Positions 40,582 through 49,562 of a stretch of 64,000 bases of DNA are shown here, one piece after another. Both the position numbers and the translations under genes were made by a program. The notes under the pieces are model-generated. The model was not told where the DNA came from. It searched no databases and saw only the letters and a list, made by a program, of their open reading frames with translations. Origin of the DNA: Chitinophaga deserti (GTDB lineage Bacteria > Bacteroidota > Bacteroidia > Chitinophagales > Chitinophagaceae); NCBI RefSeq assembly GCF_003149455.1, contig NZ_QFFK01000016.1:22068-86067 (forward strand), written 5' to 3'. Position 1 is the stretch's first letter, and each line of letters opens with the position of its first letter.

Positions 40582-41727
40582 ATGCCTCAGATTTTCCCCG
40601 TTGCCGTCATCGAGCACTCCACCATGTCGTGGTTACCACGCGTGCAGGTACGTACCCAGATGATCTACACCTCCGTGTTGTTAGCAGTACTCCTCTGTCT
40701 GCTAGCTCTCCCTTTTATTTATGTCGATGTATCCGTTAAATCGGCCGGCATCGTTCGCCCCGTAGCGGAGAAGAACGAGCTCCGCAGCCTCGTTTCCGGC
40801 ACTATCGCCGATGTGCTCGTAAGGGAAGGGCAGCACGTCGAAAAAGGACAACTCATCCTCCGCCTCCAGGAAGATATCTCCAACAGCAAGATCTCCCAGG
40901 CTTCTTTTGAGCTCCAGCAGCGCGAAGCTTTCATTGCCGACCTCTCACGCCTCGCCACCGGCGGCGGCGCTCCCCGTACCGCCCTTTACCAGCAGCAATA
41001 CAGCAGGTTTATGGCGGTTATCAGCGAGCAGCAGGCTACGGTAGACAAACTGGGGCGCGACCTCGAAATGTATAAAAAGCTGTTTGCCGATAAAGTAGTG
41101 GCCGAAAAGGAACTACGCGACAAACAATATGAATACGACCGCTCTGTTACCCTCTACCGCTCAGCCGTACAGCAGCAACGCAGCGCCTGGGCCGAAGAGC
41201 TGAGCCGCTACCGCCTTGAAAGTAACCGGCTGCAGGCCGATGCAGTACAACTGGAAAAGCAAAAGGAATGGAACCTCATCAAAGCACCCGTTAGCGGCAC
41301 CATCCAGCAGTTCAACGGCAAATACCCCGGCGGCTATCTGCAGACAGGAGAGATGATAGGGATTATTTCGCCAGACAGTAACCTCGTAGCCGAATGCCTC
41401 GTTAGCCCGAAAGATATCGGTTATCTCAAAGCCGGTATGCCCGTCCGCTTCCAGGTAGATGCTTTTAACTATAACGAATGGGGCTCGGTGGAAGGCACCG
41501 TGCAAAGCGTCGATAATGATTTCACCCTCGTGGATAACCAGCCCGTCTTTAAAGTGCGCTGCAAGTTTGCCGCTACAAATGTGGCAACAGCCAAAGGCGT
41601 AAAAGGACAGCTGAAGAAAGGGATGACCCTTCAGGCCCGCTTCCTCCTCACCCGCAGAAGCCTCTTCCAGCTCCTCTATGATAAAACCGACGACTGGATG
41701 AATCCCAATGTTCTCGCCCGTAATTAA
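40582..41727 (+). CDS. HlyD-family membrane fusion protein
   Basis: A 381-residue periplasmic adaptor. One membrane segment lies at about residues 26-47, followed by a lipoyl-like half (SGTIADVLVREGQHVEKGQLIL), a long coiled coil (about 90-230), the second lipoyl half (IKAPVSGTIQQFNGKYPGGYLQ) and a beta-barrel. It connects an inner-membrane exporter to the outer membrane. The C39-peptidase ABC transporter gene starts 47 bp downstream, so the pair forms a type I secretion-like exporter for double-glycine leader peptides. Confidence 0.9.
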   Translation: MPQIFPVAVIEHSTMSWLPRVQVRTQMIYTSVLLAVLLCLLALPFIYVDVSVKSAGIVRPVAEKNELRSLVSGTIADVLVREGQHVEKGQLILRLQEDISNSKISQASFELQQREAFIADLSRLATGGGAPRTALYQQQYSRFMAVISEQQATVDKLGRDLEMYKKLFADKVVAEKELRDKQYEYDRSVTLYRSAVQQQRSAWAEELSRYRLESNRLQADAVQLEKQKEWNLIKAPVSGTIQQFNGKYPGGYLQTGEMIGIISPDSNLVAECLVSPKDIGYLKAGMPVRFQVDAFNYNEWGSVEGTVQSVDNDFTLVDNQPVFKVRCKFAATNVATAKGVKGQLKKGMTLQARFLLTRRSLFQLLYDKTDDWMNPNVLARN

Positions 41728-41774
41728 TGTAAACCGACTGGTATTATTCAACAGACCGGAAAACAAACCTGACC

Positions 41775-43952
41775 ATGTCCAACAACATCCGACTCAGAAA
41801 AAGCATCCGCGTACGCCAGCGCGACCTCAGCGATTGCGGGGCTGCCTGCCTTGCCTCCGTTGCGTCCCACTATAATTTACAGATCCCTGTTGCCCGCATT
41901 CGGCAAATGGCGGCTACCGACAGTAAAGGCACCAATGTGCTGGGTATGGTGGAAGCAGCCACTCGCCTCGGCTTTCAGGCCAAAGGAGTGAAAGGGCCTT
42001 ATGAGGCGCTGTACAATATTCCCAAGCCTGCTATAGCGCATGTTGTGGTGAAAGGCGTATTGCATCATTATGTAGTGATTTACCGCGTCACCAAAACGGA
42101 AGTAACGGTGATGGATCCGGCAGACGGACAGTTCCATAAAATACCCGCAGATGCCTTCAAAGCCATGTGGTCGGGCATCCTCGTGATCCTCCTGCCGGGT
42201 GATGATTTCATTGCGGGCGATGAGCGCACATCCCATCTTTCGCGCTTCTGGTTCCTGCTGCGGCCGCATAAGACGGTTGTGTTACAGGCATTGTTCGGGG
42301 CAATTATTTATACCATACTGGGCCTGTCTACCTCCATATACGTACAGAAGATTGTGGATAATGTACTGGTAGAAGGCAACCGCAACCTGCTGAACCTGTT
42401 GGGTATCATCATGCTGCTCATCCTGGCCCTGCAGCTTTTTATCGGTCATCTCAAAAGCATCTTTGCCCTTAAAACAGGCCAGCAGATTGATGCACGGCTG
42501 ATATTGGGATATTATAAACACCTGTTGCGCCTCCCGCAGCAGTTCTTCGACACCATGCGCGTGGGGGAGATCACTTCGCGTATCAACGATGCCGTGAAGA
42601 TCCGTGTATTCATCAATGATGTGGCTATCGGGCTGGTGGTAAATGTGTTCATCGTATTCTTCTCCTTCGCCCTCATGTTCACCTATTACTGGAAACTGGC
42701 GCTGCTGGTGCTTACCATCCTTCCCGTATACGGGCTCATTTACTGGATCAGCAACCAGATCAATAAAAAAATGCAGCGCAGGCTGATGGAAGATAATGCG
42801 GAACTGGGCAGTCAGCTCGTAGAATCCCTGAACTCCGTGGCTACCATCAAACGGTTCGGACTGGAAGAATTCGCAAATATCAAAACCGAATCCCGCTTTG
42901 TGCGCCTGCTGAAAACTATTTTTTCTGCTTCCGTGAGCAATTTATATCTCGGGAATGCCAGCAGTTTCGTGACCAATGCATTTGTTGTAATTCTGTTATG
43001 GGCGGGGTCTTACTTTGTGATGGACCGGCAGCTGAGTCCGGGTGAGCTGTTATCCTTTTATGCCCTGATAGGCTACTTTACGGGGCCTGCCATGAGCCTG
43101 ATCGGCGCTAACAGAAGTATGCAGGATGCACTGATTGCGGCCGACCGTTTATTTGAAATTATGGACCTGGAGCAGGAGGAAACCGCCAACAAGGTTGCGC
43201 TCACGCCGGAGATGATCGGAGACATTCATTTTCAGCGGGTGAGCTTCCGGTATGGTACACGGGTGGAAGTGTTTAAAAACTTCGATCTGCATATTCCGCA
43301 CGGGCGTATCACAGCGGTAGTGGGAGAGAGCGGCAGCGGGAAGAGTACGCTGATGGCGCTGTTACAGAATATTTATCCGTTGATGGAAGGCAGTATCATG
43401 ATTGGCCAGCTGGATATCCGGTATATTGATAACGAAAGTTTACGCCGCCAGGTATCCGCCGTGCCGCAGCAGATCGATCTGTTTGCGGGTTCTGTACTGG
43501 AGAATATTGCAGTGGGTGAATTTGAGCCGGATGTACAACGCGTACTACATGTATGCAAATTGCTGGGCATCCTGCAGTTCATTGAAAAACTGCCCGAAGG
43601 TTTTAATACCCCTTTAGGTGAACATGGCGTAAACCTCAGCGGCGGGCAGCGTCAGCGCATCGCTATTGCAAGGGCTTTATACCGTAATCCCGAAGTGATT
43701 ATCCTGGATGAGGCTACTTCATCGCTCGACTCGGTGTCTGACCAATATGTGCAGGAAGCCATGCATCAATTGAGGGATCAGGGTAAAACGATTGTAGTGA
43801 TTGCACACCGCCTGAGTACGGTGGTGAGTGCCGATAAAATTGTAGTACTGCAGGAAGGTAAACTGGTGGAGGAGGGAACGCATACCGAACTGCTCGCAAA
43901 CAATGCTGTGTATGCCAGGCTATGGCAACATCATCAGGCAGTGTTGGTGTAA
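41775..43952 (+). CDS. Peptidase-containing ABC transporter (C39 bacteriocin exporter type)
   Basis: A 725-residue exporter that removes a double-glycine leader and pumps out the peptide. The N-terminal C39 peptidase has Cys21 in DLSDCGAACL, His98 in LHHYVVIY and Asp114 in VMDPADG. Six membrane segments span about residues 160-440. The ATPase part has Walker A GESGSGKST (about 517), signature LSGGQRQR (about 620) and Walker B with DEATSSLDS (about 645). The HlyD-type gene precedes it. No GG-leader precursor or modification enzyme gene is visible nearby, so the cargo is unknown. A terminator lies at 44486. Confidence 0.95.
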   Translation: MSNNIRLRKSIRVRQRDLSDCGAACLASVASHYNLQIPVARIRQMAATDSKGTNVLGMVEAATRLGFQAKGVKGPYEALYNIPKPAIAHVVVKGVLHHYVVIYRVTKTEVTVMDPADGQFHKIPADAFKAMWSGILVILLPGDDFIAGDERTSHLSRFWFLLRPHKTVVLQALFGAIIYTILGLSTSIYVQKIVDNVLVEGNRNLLNLLGIIMLLILALQLFIGHLKSIFALKTGQQIDARLILGYYKHLLRLPQQFFDTMRVGEITSRINDAVKIRVFINDVAIGLVVNVFIVFFSFALMFTYYWKLALLVLTILPVYGLIYWISNQINKKMQRRLMEDNAELGSQLVESLNSVATIKRFGLEEFANIKTESRFVRLLKTIFSASVSNLYLGNASSFVTNAFVVILLWAGSYFVMDRQLSPGELLSFYALIGYFTGPAMSLIGANRSMQDALIAADRLFEIMDLEQEETANKVALTPEMIGDIHFQRVSFRYGTRVEVFKNFDLHIPHGRITAVVGESGSGKSTLMALLQNIYPLMEGSIMIGQLDIRYIDNESLRRQVSAVPQQIDLFAGSVLENIAVGEFEPDVQRVLHVCKLLGILQFIEKLPEGFNTPLGEHGVNLSGGQRQRIAIARALYRNPEVIILDEATSSLDSVSDQYVQEAMHQLRDQGKTIVVIAHRLSTVVSADKIVVLQEGKLVEEGTHTELLANNAVYARLWQHHQAVLV

Positions 43953-44097
43953 TAATGTTTATAGAAGGGTAACATCTACGTTAGGAATCCTGATATTATT
44001 TGTATGAAAATATCCTCTTCACCTCTTCTTCGTTTATGCTATGTCTTTATACAATATAAATAGCCGTAGTGGCTATTCTACTGTTGTTCCTGAATGA

Positions 44098-44310
44098 GTG
44101 GTTAAAATTTACCGGCTGTTTCAACTTTTTCAATACTCAGATGTTCAATTGAAGATATTATACCTGATGTGCCCTTGTTGGAAACCCATGAACTATGTTG
44201 TGCCCCATATCGGTAATATCATCAACATTGACAATTCCATCATTAAGACCCGGATAATCTACAGGCAAATGGAGAGCCTGCATTCCTCACGATACTTCCT
44301 GATCCGCTAA
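44098..44310 (+). CDS. Doubtful short ORF after the exporter
   Basis: A 70-residue frame from a GTG start, with no GG leader motif, signal peptide or known domain; it contains MCPCW and a helical C-terminus. It is the only sizeable frame in the 631-bp gap 43953-44583. A 19-residue frame (MKISSSPLLRLCYVF...) at 44004-44063 is also possible. Neither is convincingly coding, nor a convincing cargo peptide for the exporter. Confidence 0.15.
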   Translation: MVKIYRLFQLFQYSDVQLKILYLMCPCWKPMNYVVPHIGNIINIDNSIIKTRIIYRQMESLHSSRYFLIR

Positions 44311-44485
44311 ACTCAGATGCGGATGTTTTCGGCATCTGGATGGCGCCGGGCGGGAGATCGGGGTATATGACTAGTAACTGCTATGGTACAGACAATATTT
44401 TGGTGATTTTCGCCACTTTGTAAGATTTAGGATAACATATAACGGGGCCTGATATCCATCCGGCCTCTGCATACTTCGAACAATC

Positions 44486-44513
44486 AGGCGCTCTTCGCAG
44501 GAAGAGCGCCTTT
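44486..44513 (+). terminator. Terminator downstream of the exporter genes
   Basis: Stem AGGCGCTCTTC / GAAGAGCGCCT with a GCAG loop and TTCATTTTG after it. Confidence 0.75.
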
Positions 44514-44531
44514 CATTTTGTTAAACGCATT

Positions 44532-44562
44532 AAAAAAGGCCTGCTGTTGACAGGCCCTTTTT
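44532..44562 (-). terminator. Terminator of the META lipoprotein gene
   Basis: Stem GGCCTG / CAGGCC with a 7-nt loop, A6 on the left and T5 on the right; it works in both directions and lies 22 bp beyond the leftward gene. Confidence 0.75.
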
Positions 44563-44583
44563 CTAATTTCATCAAATCAGGAA

Positions 44584-45027
44584 TTATTGCGCGGCAGTGA
44601 GCCTCACAAGCGTTTTACCGTCTGCAGTACCAAGGGTTAGTATACCATCGGTTACCGACCAGGTTTTAATATTTTCGGAAGTCTTCAGGAATTTGTCTTC
44701 ATATTCCATTTTGCCCATGCACATCATCCTGGTGGAAGCCAGTTTGCTGAGTGTGATCCTGTTGGGTGCTTCGAGCGTAAATCCTCCTGTAATCATGTTA
44801 CAGCCGGCAGATCCCGAGATACGGCTGTTAGCCTTATCAAAGGTGAACTGTGCCGGGCGCATGAGGCCTGCAGTGTCTACCGGTAAGCCGTCTATTTCTA
44901 CCAGTTGCCAGGTCTTATACAGATCGGCTTCACTGTTACTGCCTCCTGCGGCTTTATTAGAATTGGAGCAGGAAGCCATAAAGGCGGTGGCGGCAAATGC
45001 GGCACAAATAGTCAGTAATTTCTTCAT
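44584..45027 (-). CDS. META/HslJ-domain lipoprotein
   Basis: A 147-residue lipoprotein. The lipobox is FMASC (Cys20). The META domain follows from about residue 38 (TWQLVEIDGLP), with FTFDKANSRISGSAGCNMITGGF and MMCMGKMEYEDKF as family features. HslJ-like proteins are implicated in heat and novobiocin resistance in E. coli; the exact role is not known. Monocistronic, with a terminator beyond the stop. Confidence 0.88.
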   Translation of the reverse strand: MKKLLTICAAFAATAFMASCSNSNKAAGGSNSEADLYKTWQLVEIDGLPVDTAGLMRPAQFTFDKANSRISGSAGCNMITGGFTLEAPNRITLSKLASTRMMCMGKMEYEDKFLKTSENIKTWSVTDGILTLGTADGKTLVRLTAAQ

Positions 45028-45076
45028 GTCATTAACTTTTCTGTCTACTATAACAAATGAGGCAGCAAAAAGTTAC

Positions 45077-46222
45077 TTAATACCGGCTATAAAAAGATTG
45101 AAGGTCCCTTGCGAGGCGGTCGTATATAGGCCGGGTAAGCTCCAGGAAGAGATCCTGCGGCGGGGGAGCAGGTACATCCCTGCCCTGGATCAGGCGTTTA
45201 TCCTCATCGCTGAGGGCGCGCTCATCGCCCCGGAAGGTACCAAACTGGTTTTGCCAGGTAAATGATCCCGGAACACGATCCTGCCGGAGGATACGCTCAT
45301 TGGCCACGTCGATGATCCGGTAATCGAGCAGTCCGCTGGACTCTACGGTTTTACGGGTCACGAAGATGGTGGCCTTTACGGTGATATCTACCATGGGGAA
45401 TTTGCCGGTACTGTCGGCTTTATTGCCTTTCACCTGTATTACTTTCGATACTTCGCGCTGGGAGCGGTCTACATATGTTTGCCCCACTACAAAATCCATG
45501 AAACGCATTTCCATGTACTGATCGGGCTGAAAGTCTTTGGCACCTCTAACTCGGCGTTCGTCATAGAAGCGCACGAAGGTATTAATGCGCCTGTCTTCCA
45601 GGTTACGGACGAGGGCGTCGCGGAACTGGTCTGCGGAGAACTGGAAGTATGGGGAGCGTACGTCTATTTCGCTGACTACCACATGCACAATACCCAGCTG
45701 GTAGGCCTGGTCGCGGAGGCGGGAGGCATCACGGAAGTTGGGGCTTAGGCGGAGGGCGGCACCAAACTCTTCGTAAGCTTCGCGGGCGGCTTGTTTGGTA
45801 CGTTGTTCCATGAGCTCTATCCCTCTGTTGTAGCGTACTTCAGCGGCATTTTCACCGGAAGCGGCGATGGCAGAGGAGTAGTCTTTGGGCTTTACGATGG
45901 CATTAGCGGCGGGGGCGCTGCGGATGATGGTGTATAAAGACTGCATGGCGCGGTATTCATTCTTCACATCTTCCCACTTCAGGGCATTATTGGAGGCGAG
46001 GGCCTGTTTGGCTCTGCCTTCATAATAATCTTTGGCGGCATCGTAAGCGGCGGGGAGCAGCCGGAGGGCTGTAGCGTCTGTAGGGCGGCGCTGGAGTTTC
46101 TTTACAAAGGCTTCGACCGCATCATAATAACGGCCCTGGTTATACAGTTTTTCACCGGATTTGCAGGCAAAGAGGATAATGGCCAGGAGGCATACGGATA
46201 GGTAACGGAGATACTTCAACAT
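45077..46222 (-). CDS. TPR-like lipoprotein
   Basis: A 381-residue lipoprotein: signal peptide with lipobox ILFAC (Cys20), then tetratricopeptide-like helices (LYNQGRYYDAVEAFVKKLQRRPTDATAL and AREAYEEFGAALRLSPNFRDA), then a beta-rich C-terminal half of about 200 residues with VHVVVSEIDVRSPYFQF and YRIIDVANERILRQDRVPG. Similar proteins in Bacteroidota are annotated only as hypothetical. The ATG at 46222 is chosen over 46270 because it gives a proper signal peptide. Confidence 0.75.
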   Translation of the reverse strand: MLKYLRYLSVCLLAIILFACKSGEKLYNQGRYYDAVEAFVKKLQRRPTDATALRLLPAAYDAAKDYYEGRAKQALASNNALKWEDVKNEYRAMQSLYTIIRSAPAANAIVKPKDYSSAIAASGENAAEVRYNRGIELMEQRTKQAAREAYEEFGAALRLSPNFRDASRLRDQAYQLGIVHVVVSEIDVRSPYFQFSADQFRDALVRNLEDRRINTFVRFYDERRVRGAKDFQPDQYMEMRFMDFVVGQTYVDRSQREVSKVIQVKGNKADSTGKFPMVDITVKATIFVTRKTVESSGLLDYRIIDVANERILRQDRVPGSFTWQNQFGTFRGDERALSDEDKRLIQGRDVPAPPPQDLFLELTRPIYDRLARDLQSFYSRY

Positions 46223-46323
46223 AAAGCTGTGTTTACAATCATATATTAGGCAAACGGCACGCCAAATCATTCCAGTTGGATTACAAGCGGAAATTTAAGA
46301 AGGTTTTAACAAGGGGGAGGGGA

Positions 46324-46764
46324 TCAGACTTTAAAGTTACGGCGCAGTTCGCGGTCGGCTTCACGTTGTTTGATGGAGTCGCGCTTATCGTGCAGTTTCT
46401 TTCCTTTACCCACGCCGATTTCCATTTTAGCCAGTCCTTTGTCGGTAATGAACATGCGGAGGGGCACGATGGTGTATCCACGTTCCTGTATTTTCTTTTC
46501 CAGCTTGCGGAGTTCTTTTCTTTGGAGGAGCAGCTTGCGTTCGCGGAGGGGATCGTGATTGGCGTAGGTGCCGTGTGAGTATTCGGCGATGTGCAGGCTT
46601 TTGACGAATAATTCGCCTTTGGAGAAATAACAGAAGCTGTCGTTAAAGCTCACTCTACCACCGCGGATGGATTTGATTTCGGTACCGGTAAGTACCATTC
46701 CGGCGATGTATTTATCTTCTATCGCAAATTCGTAATAAGCCGATCTGTTCTTTAATTCTGCCAT
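46324..46764 (-). CDS. smpB: SsrA-binding protein SmpB
   Basis: Binds tmRNA and delivers it to stalled ribosomes. The 146-residue protein has the barrel motifs EFAIEDKYIAGMVLTGTEIKS, SFCYFSKGELFVKSLHI, RKLLLQRKELRKLEKKI and the basic tail KKLHDKRDSIKQREADRE. Length and sequence are standard. It sits between the TPR lipoprotein and accD, all leftward, with gaps of 101 and 56 bp. Confidence 0.97.
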   Translation of the reverse strand: MAELKNRSAYYEFAIEDKYIAGMVLTGTEIKSIRGGRVSFNDSFCYFSKGELFVKSLHIAEYSHGTYANHDPLRERKLLLQRKELRKLEKKIQERGYTIVPLRMFITDKGLAKMEIGVGKGKKLHDKRDSIKQREADRELRRNFKV

Positions 46765-46820
46765 TGTAAGGGTTACAAATATGGCCGGCTGCGGGTGAGG
46801 CAGCCGGCCGGGAAATATCG

Positions 46821-47666
46821 TTAGTTTTTGAAGAGCTGGAGCAGGGTACTGAGCCTGTTCTTCAGTTCTTTACGGTCGGTGATAAAATCAAGGAACCCGT
46901 GGTCGAGCAGGAATTCTGCACTCTGGAACCCTTCGGGGAGGTCCTTTTTAATGGTTTCCTTGATAACGCGGGGGCCTGCGAACCCGATAAGGGCGCCCGG
47001 CTCAGCCGTGTTAATGTCTCCCAGCATAGCGTAAGATGCAGTAACGCCACCGGTGGTGGGGTCTGTCATCAGGGAAATGAAGGGGAGGCGGGCAGCGGCC
47101 AGCTGGGTAAGCTTGGCAGAAGTTTTCGCCATTTGCATGAGGGAAAAAGCGCTTTCCATCATACGTGCACCGCCGGATTTGCTGATGATCATCAGCGGCA
47201 GCTTGTGCAGGATACAATAATCAATACTGCGGGCGATCTTTTCACCTACTACGGAGCCCATAGAGCCGCCGATGAAGTTGAAGTCCATACACGCCACCAC
47301 GAGGCCGTTACCGTTTACCTCGCCTACACCTGCACGCATAGCGTCGGAGAGGCCGGATTTCTTCTGTGCGTCTACCAACCGGTCGCCATAAGGTTTCAGG
47401 TCGTTGAAGCCGAGGAAATCTTTGGGGTAGATGTTGGTGAACAGTTCCTCAAAATTATTATCATCAAAAATGATCTCGAAGTATTCGGGCGAATTAATAC
47501 GGTTGTGATAATTGCATTTATCGCAAACGTAAAGATTCGCTTTCAGATCTTTCATGGTGGTCGTCTTCTTGCATTTCGGGCACTTATGCCATAAACCGTC
47601 CGGCGCCTCTTTCTTCTCACTGGTAGTGGTGGAAATACCCTGTTTAATACGCTTAAACCAGCTCAT
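46821..47666 (-). CDS. accD: Acetyl-CoA carboxylase carboxyltransferase subunit beta
   Basis: Part of the first step of fatty acid synthesis, forming malonyl-CoA with AccA, AccB and AccC. The 281-residue protein has the zinc ribbon (Cys29, Cys32, Cys48, Cys51) and the carboxyltransferase core with FMGGSMGSVVGE-like FIGGSMGSVVGEKI, KSGGARMMESAFSLMQMAKT and TDPTTGGVTASYAMLGDI. It starts just after fba in the leftward direction, about 130 bp away. Confidence 0.97.
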   Translation of the reverse strand: MSWFKRIKQGISTTTSEKKEAPDGLWHKCPKCKKTTTMKDLKANLYVCDKCNYHNRINSPEYFEIIFDDNNFEELFTNIYPKDFLGFNDLKPYGDRLVDAQKKSGLSDAMRAGVGEVNGNGLVVACMDFNFIGGSMGSVVGEKIARSIDYCILHKLPLMIISKSGGARMMESAFSLMQMAKTSAKLTQLAAARLPFISLMTDPTTGGVTASYAMLGDINTAEPGALIGFAGPRVIKETIKKDLPEGFQSAEFLLDHGFLDFITDRKELKNRLSTLLQLFKN

Positions 47667-47742
47667 ACAGAATGTGTACTAAATAATTAGATTAAAGATT
47701 AGTGGTGCAAGATACGATAAAATTAAAATTTTCCGTAAATCA

Positions 47743-47770
47743 AAAGCCCCCCGTTTATATGCGGGGGGCT
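47743..47770 (-). terminator. Terminator of fba
   Basis: Stem AAGCCCCCCG / GCGGGGGGCTT with a short loop; TTTTGAT follows on the minus strand. It lies 25 bp beyond the fba stop. Confidence 0.85.
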
Positions 47771-47794
47771 TCAGGGCTATAAGGTAACCTGCAA

Positions 47795-48862
47795 TTAAGC
47801 GTTGCGGTTAATGCAATTGAGGTCCTGGAAGGCCTCTTCGAGGCGTTTCACGAAGGTTTCCTCGCCTTTGCGGAGCCATACGCGCGGGTCGTAGTATTTT
47901 TTATTAGGCTTGTCAGCACCTTCGGGGTTGCCGAGCTGGGTCTGGAGGTAGCCTTCTTTAGACTTATAGTAATTCAGCACGCCTTCCCAGAAAGCCCACT
48001 GCATATCGGTATCCAGGTTCATTTTGATCACGCCGTAGCCGAGAGCTTCTGCGATCTGGTGTTTCGGGGAGCCGGAACCGCCATGGAATACATAATATAC
48101 GGGTTTAGGGGCCGTACCAAATTTTTTCTCAATATAATCCTGGCTGTTTTTCAGGATCTCAGGGCGCAGTTCCACATTTCCGGGGCTGTATACGCCATGT
48201 ACGTTACCGAAAGCGGCTGCCACGGTAAAGCGGGTACCTACTTTCAGGAGCTCTTCATAGCTGTAAGCCACGTCTTCAGGCTGGGTGTAGAGGAGGGAGT
48301 TTTCCACGCCGGAATTGTCCACACCATCTTCCTCACCGCCGGTCACGCCCAGTTCTATTTCGATGGACATGCCCAGTTTATTCATTCTTTCGAAGTATTT
48401 GCGGGAAATTTCGATGTTTTCGTGCAGGGGCTCTTCGGAGAGGTCGAGCATGTGGGAGCTGTACAGGGGCTGTCCGTTCTCTTTCATGAACTTCTCACCT
48501 GCATCCAGCAAACCGTCGATCCAGGGCAGCCATTTCTTGGCGGCGTGGTCGGTATGGAGCACTACGGGCACACCGTAGTATTTTGCTACTTCATGTACGT
48601 GTTTTGCACCGGAGATACCACCGGCGATATTAGCCTGCAGCTTGTCATTCGGCATTCCTTTACCGGCGAAGAATTGTGCTCCGCCATTAGAAAACTGGAC
48701 GATTACCGGAGAATTTACCTTAGCGGCGGTTTCGAGAACGGCGTTTACAGAATCGGTGCCTACCACGTTCACTGCGGGCATGGCGTATCCGCTATCCTTG
48801 GCATCTTTGTAGAGCGCTTCCAGCTCTTCGCCGAATAATACGCCGGCTTTGTACTTTCCCAT
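47795..48862 (-). CDS. fba: Class II fructose-bisphosphate aldolase
   Basis: Cleaves fructose-1,6-bisphosphate in glycolysis. The 355-residue length and sequence fit the long class IIA form (as E. coli FbaA). Zinc site residues are seen in VVLHTDHAAKKW (about 104-115), and the loops SIEIELGVTGGEEDGVDN, AFGNVHGVYSPGNV and YYVFHGGSGSP are characteristic. It carries its own promoter (TATATTTG, minus strand) and a terminator. Confidence 0.97.
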   Translation of the reverse strand: MGKYKAGVLFGEELEALYKDAKDSGYAMPAVNVVGTDSVNAVLETAAKVNSPVIVQFSNGGAQFFAGKGMPNDKLQANIAGGISGAKHVHEVAKYYGVPVVLHTDHAAKKWLPWIDGLLDAGEKFMKENGQPLYSSHMLDLSEEPLHENIEISRKYFERMNKLGMSIEIELGVTGGEEDGVDNSGVENSLLYTQPEDVAYSYEELLKVGTRFTVAAAFGNVHGVYSPGNVELRPEILKNSQDYIEKKFGTAPKPVYYVFHGGSGSPKHQIAEALGYGVIKMNLDTDMQWAFWEGVLNYYKSKEGYLQTQLGNPEGADKPNKKYYDPRVWLRKGEETFVKRLEEAFQDLNCINRNA

Positions 48863-48894
48863 AGACGATGTAACTTTTAATTTTTAAAGGAAAG

Positions 48895-48902
48895 CAAATA
48901 TA
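48895..48902 (-). promoter_or_regulatory. -7 promoter element for fba
   Basis: TATATTTG on the minus strand, 32 bp before the fba ATG. Confidence 0.5.
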
Positions 48903-49040
48903 GGCATTTCAACTTTTAGATTTCTCTAAAGTTCGGCCCTCAAACGGGCCTTCGGCGTTGTTTTCATTCATCTGAGCACTCAAATTAGTTGGGATTCCAG
49001 ACCAAAAGAGGGGCCGGCGGGCAATGCCGGCCCAAAAGCA

Positions 49041-49481
49041 TCAGGTTACGGTAAGGGTATTGCCACTGATGGAAACGGTGTATTTGGCAAGCGCATTCGT
49101 GGCCGGCCCCATGGCTACGGAACCATCAGTATTGAACTGGCTCCCGTGCCCGCAGGTACTGCCGCAAATGATCTTTCCGCCATTAACATCGGAGAGTGTA
49201 CAGCCCATGTGTGTGCAGGTACTCGTCAGTGCTGCGAAAGATGCGGGTACATTACCGGCCGCCAGCCTTATGAGTACCACGCCGGAAGCAATGGTGAAAC
49301 TGCCTACGGTAGTCAGTTGATTAGCCAGGTTAACGGTCAGTTTAGGATTACCACCTCCGCCACCGCCGGGAGGGTTGGCTGGACCGGGATCATCTCCCTT
49401 TCCGCCGCAGGCTGCCAGTCCGCCTACGCAAATAACTGCCAGGGTCGCGCTTACGCCCGACAAGAATTCTCTTCTTTCCAT
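49041..49481 (-). CDS. Rieske-like [2Fe-2S] lipoprotein
   Basis: A 146-residue exported protein: RREFLSG start (Tat-like) and a lipobox-like GLAAC, a Gly/Pro linker, and a Rieske domain. Box I CTHMGC (Cys89, His91) is standard. Box II reads CGSTCGHGSQF: the Cys lies two residues before the His, not three as in CPCHGS, so the cluster ligands may be shifted. It may be an electron-transfer subunit or a relic. The ATG at 49481 is chosen because it gives the signal peptide. Confidence 0.75.
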   Translation of the reverse strand: MERREFLSGVSATLAVICVGGLAACGGKGDDPGPANPPGGGGGGNPKLTVNLANQLTTVGSFTIASGVVLIRLAAGNVPASFAALTSTCTHMGCTLSDVNGGKIICGSTCGHGSQFNTDGSVAMGPATNALAKYTVSISGNTLTVT

Positions 49482-49562
49482 AATGTTATTGGATTGTTCC
49501 GGAAAGGTTACGGCGGGCAATGCCATGCGGTTGCCTGTGAACGAAAAATCTGTCAGGGAAGA

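Noticed and set aside
40645..40658. CAGGTACGTACCCA, 12 of 14 matches to the LacI-type operator
   Set aside because: It lies inside the coding sequence of the HlyD-type gene, far from any promoter, and lacks the AAAGTA flank; probably chance.
44004..44063. 19-residue frame as cargo peptide of the C39 exporter
   Set aside because: No double-glycine or other leader motif, and no support beyond an open frame.
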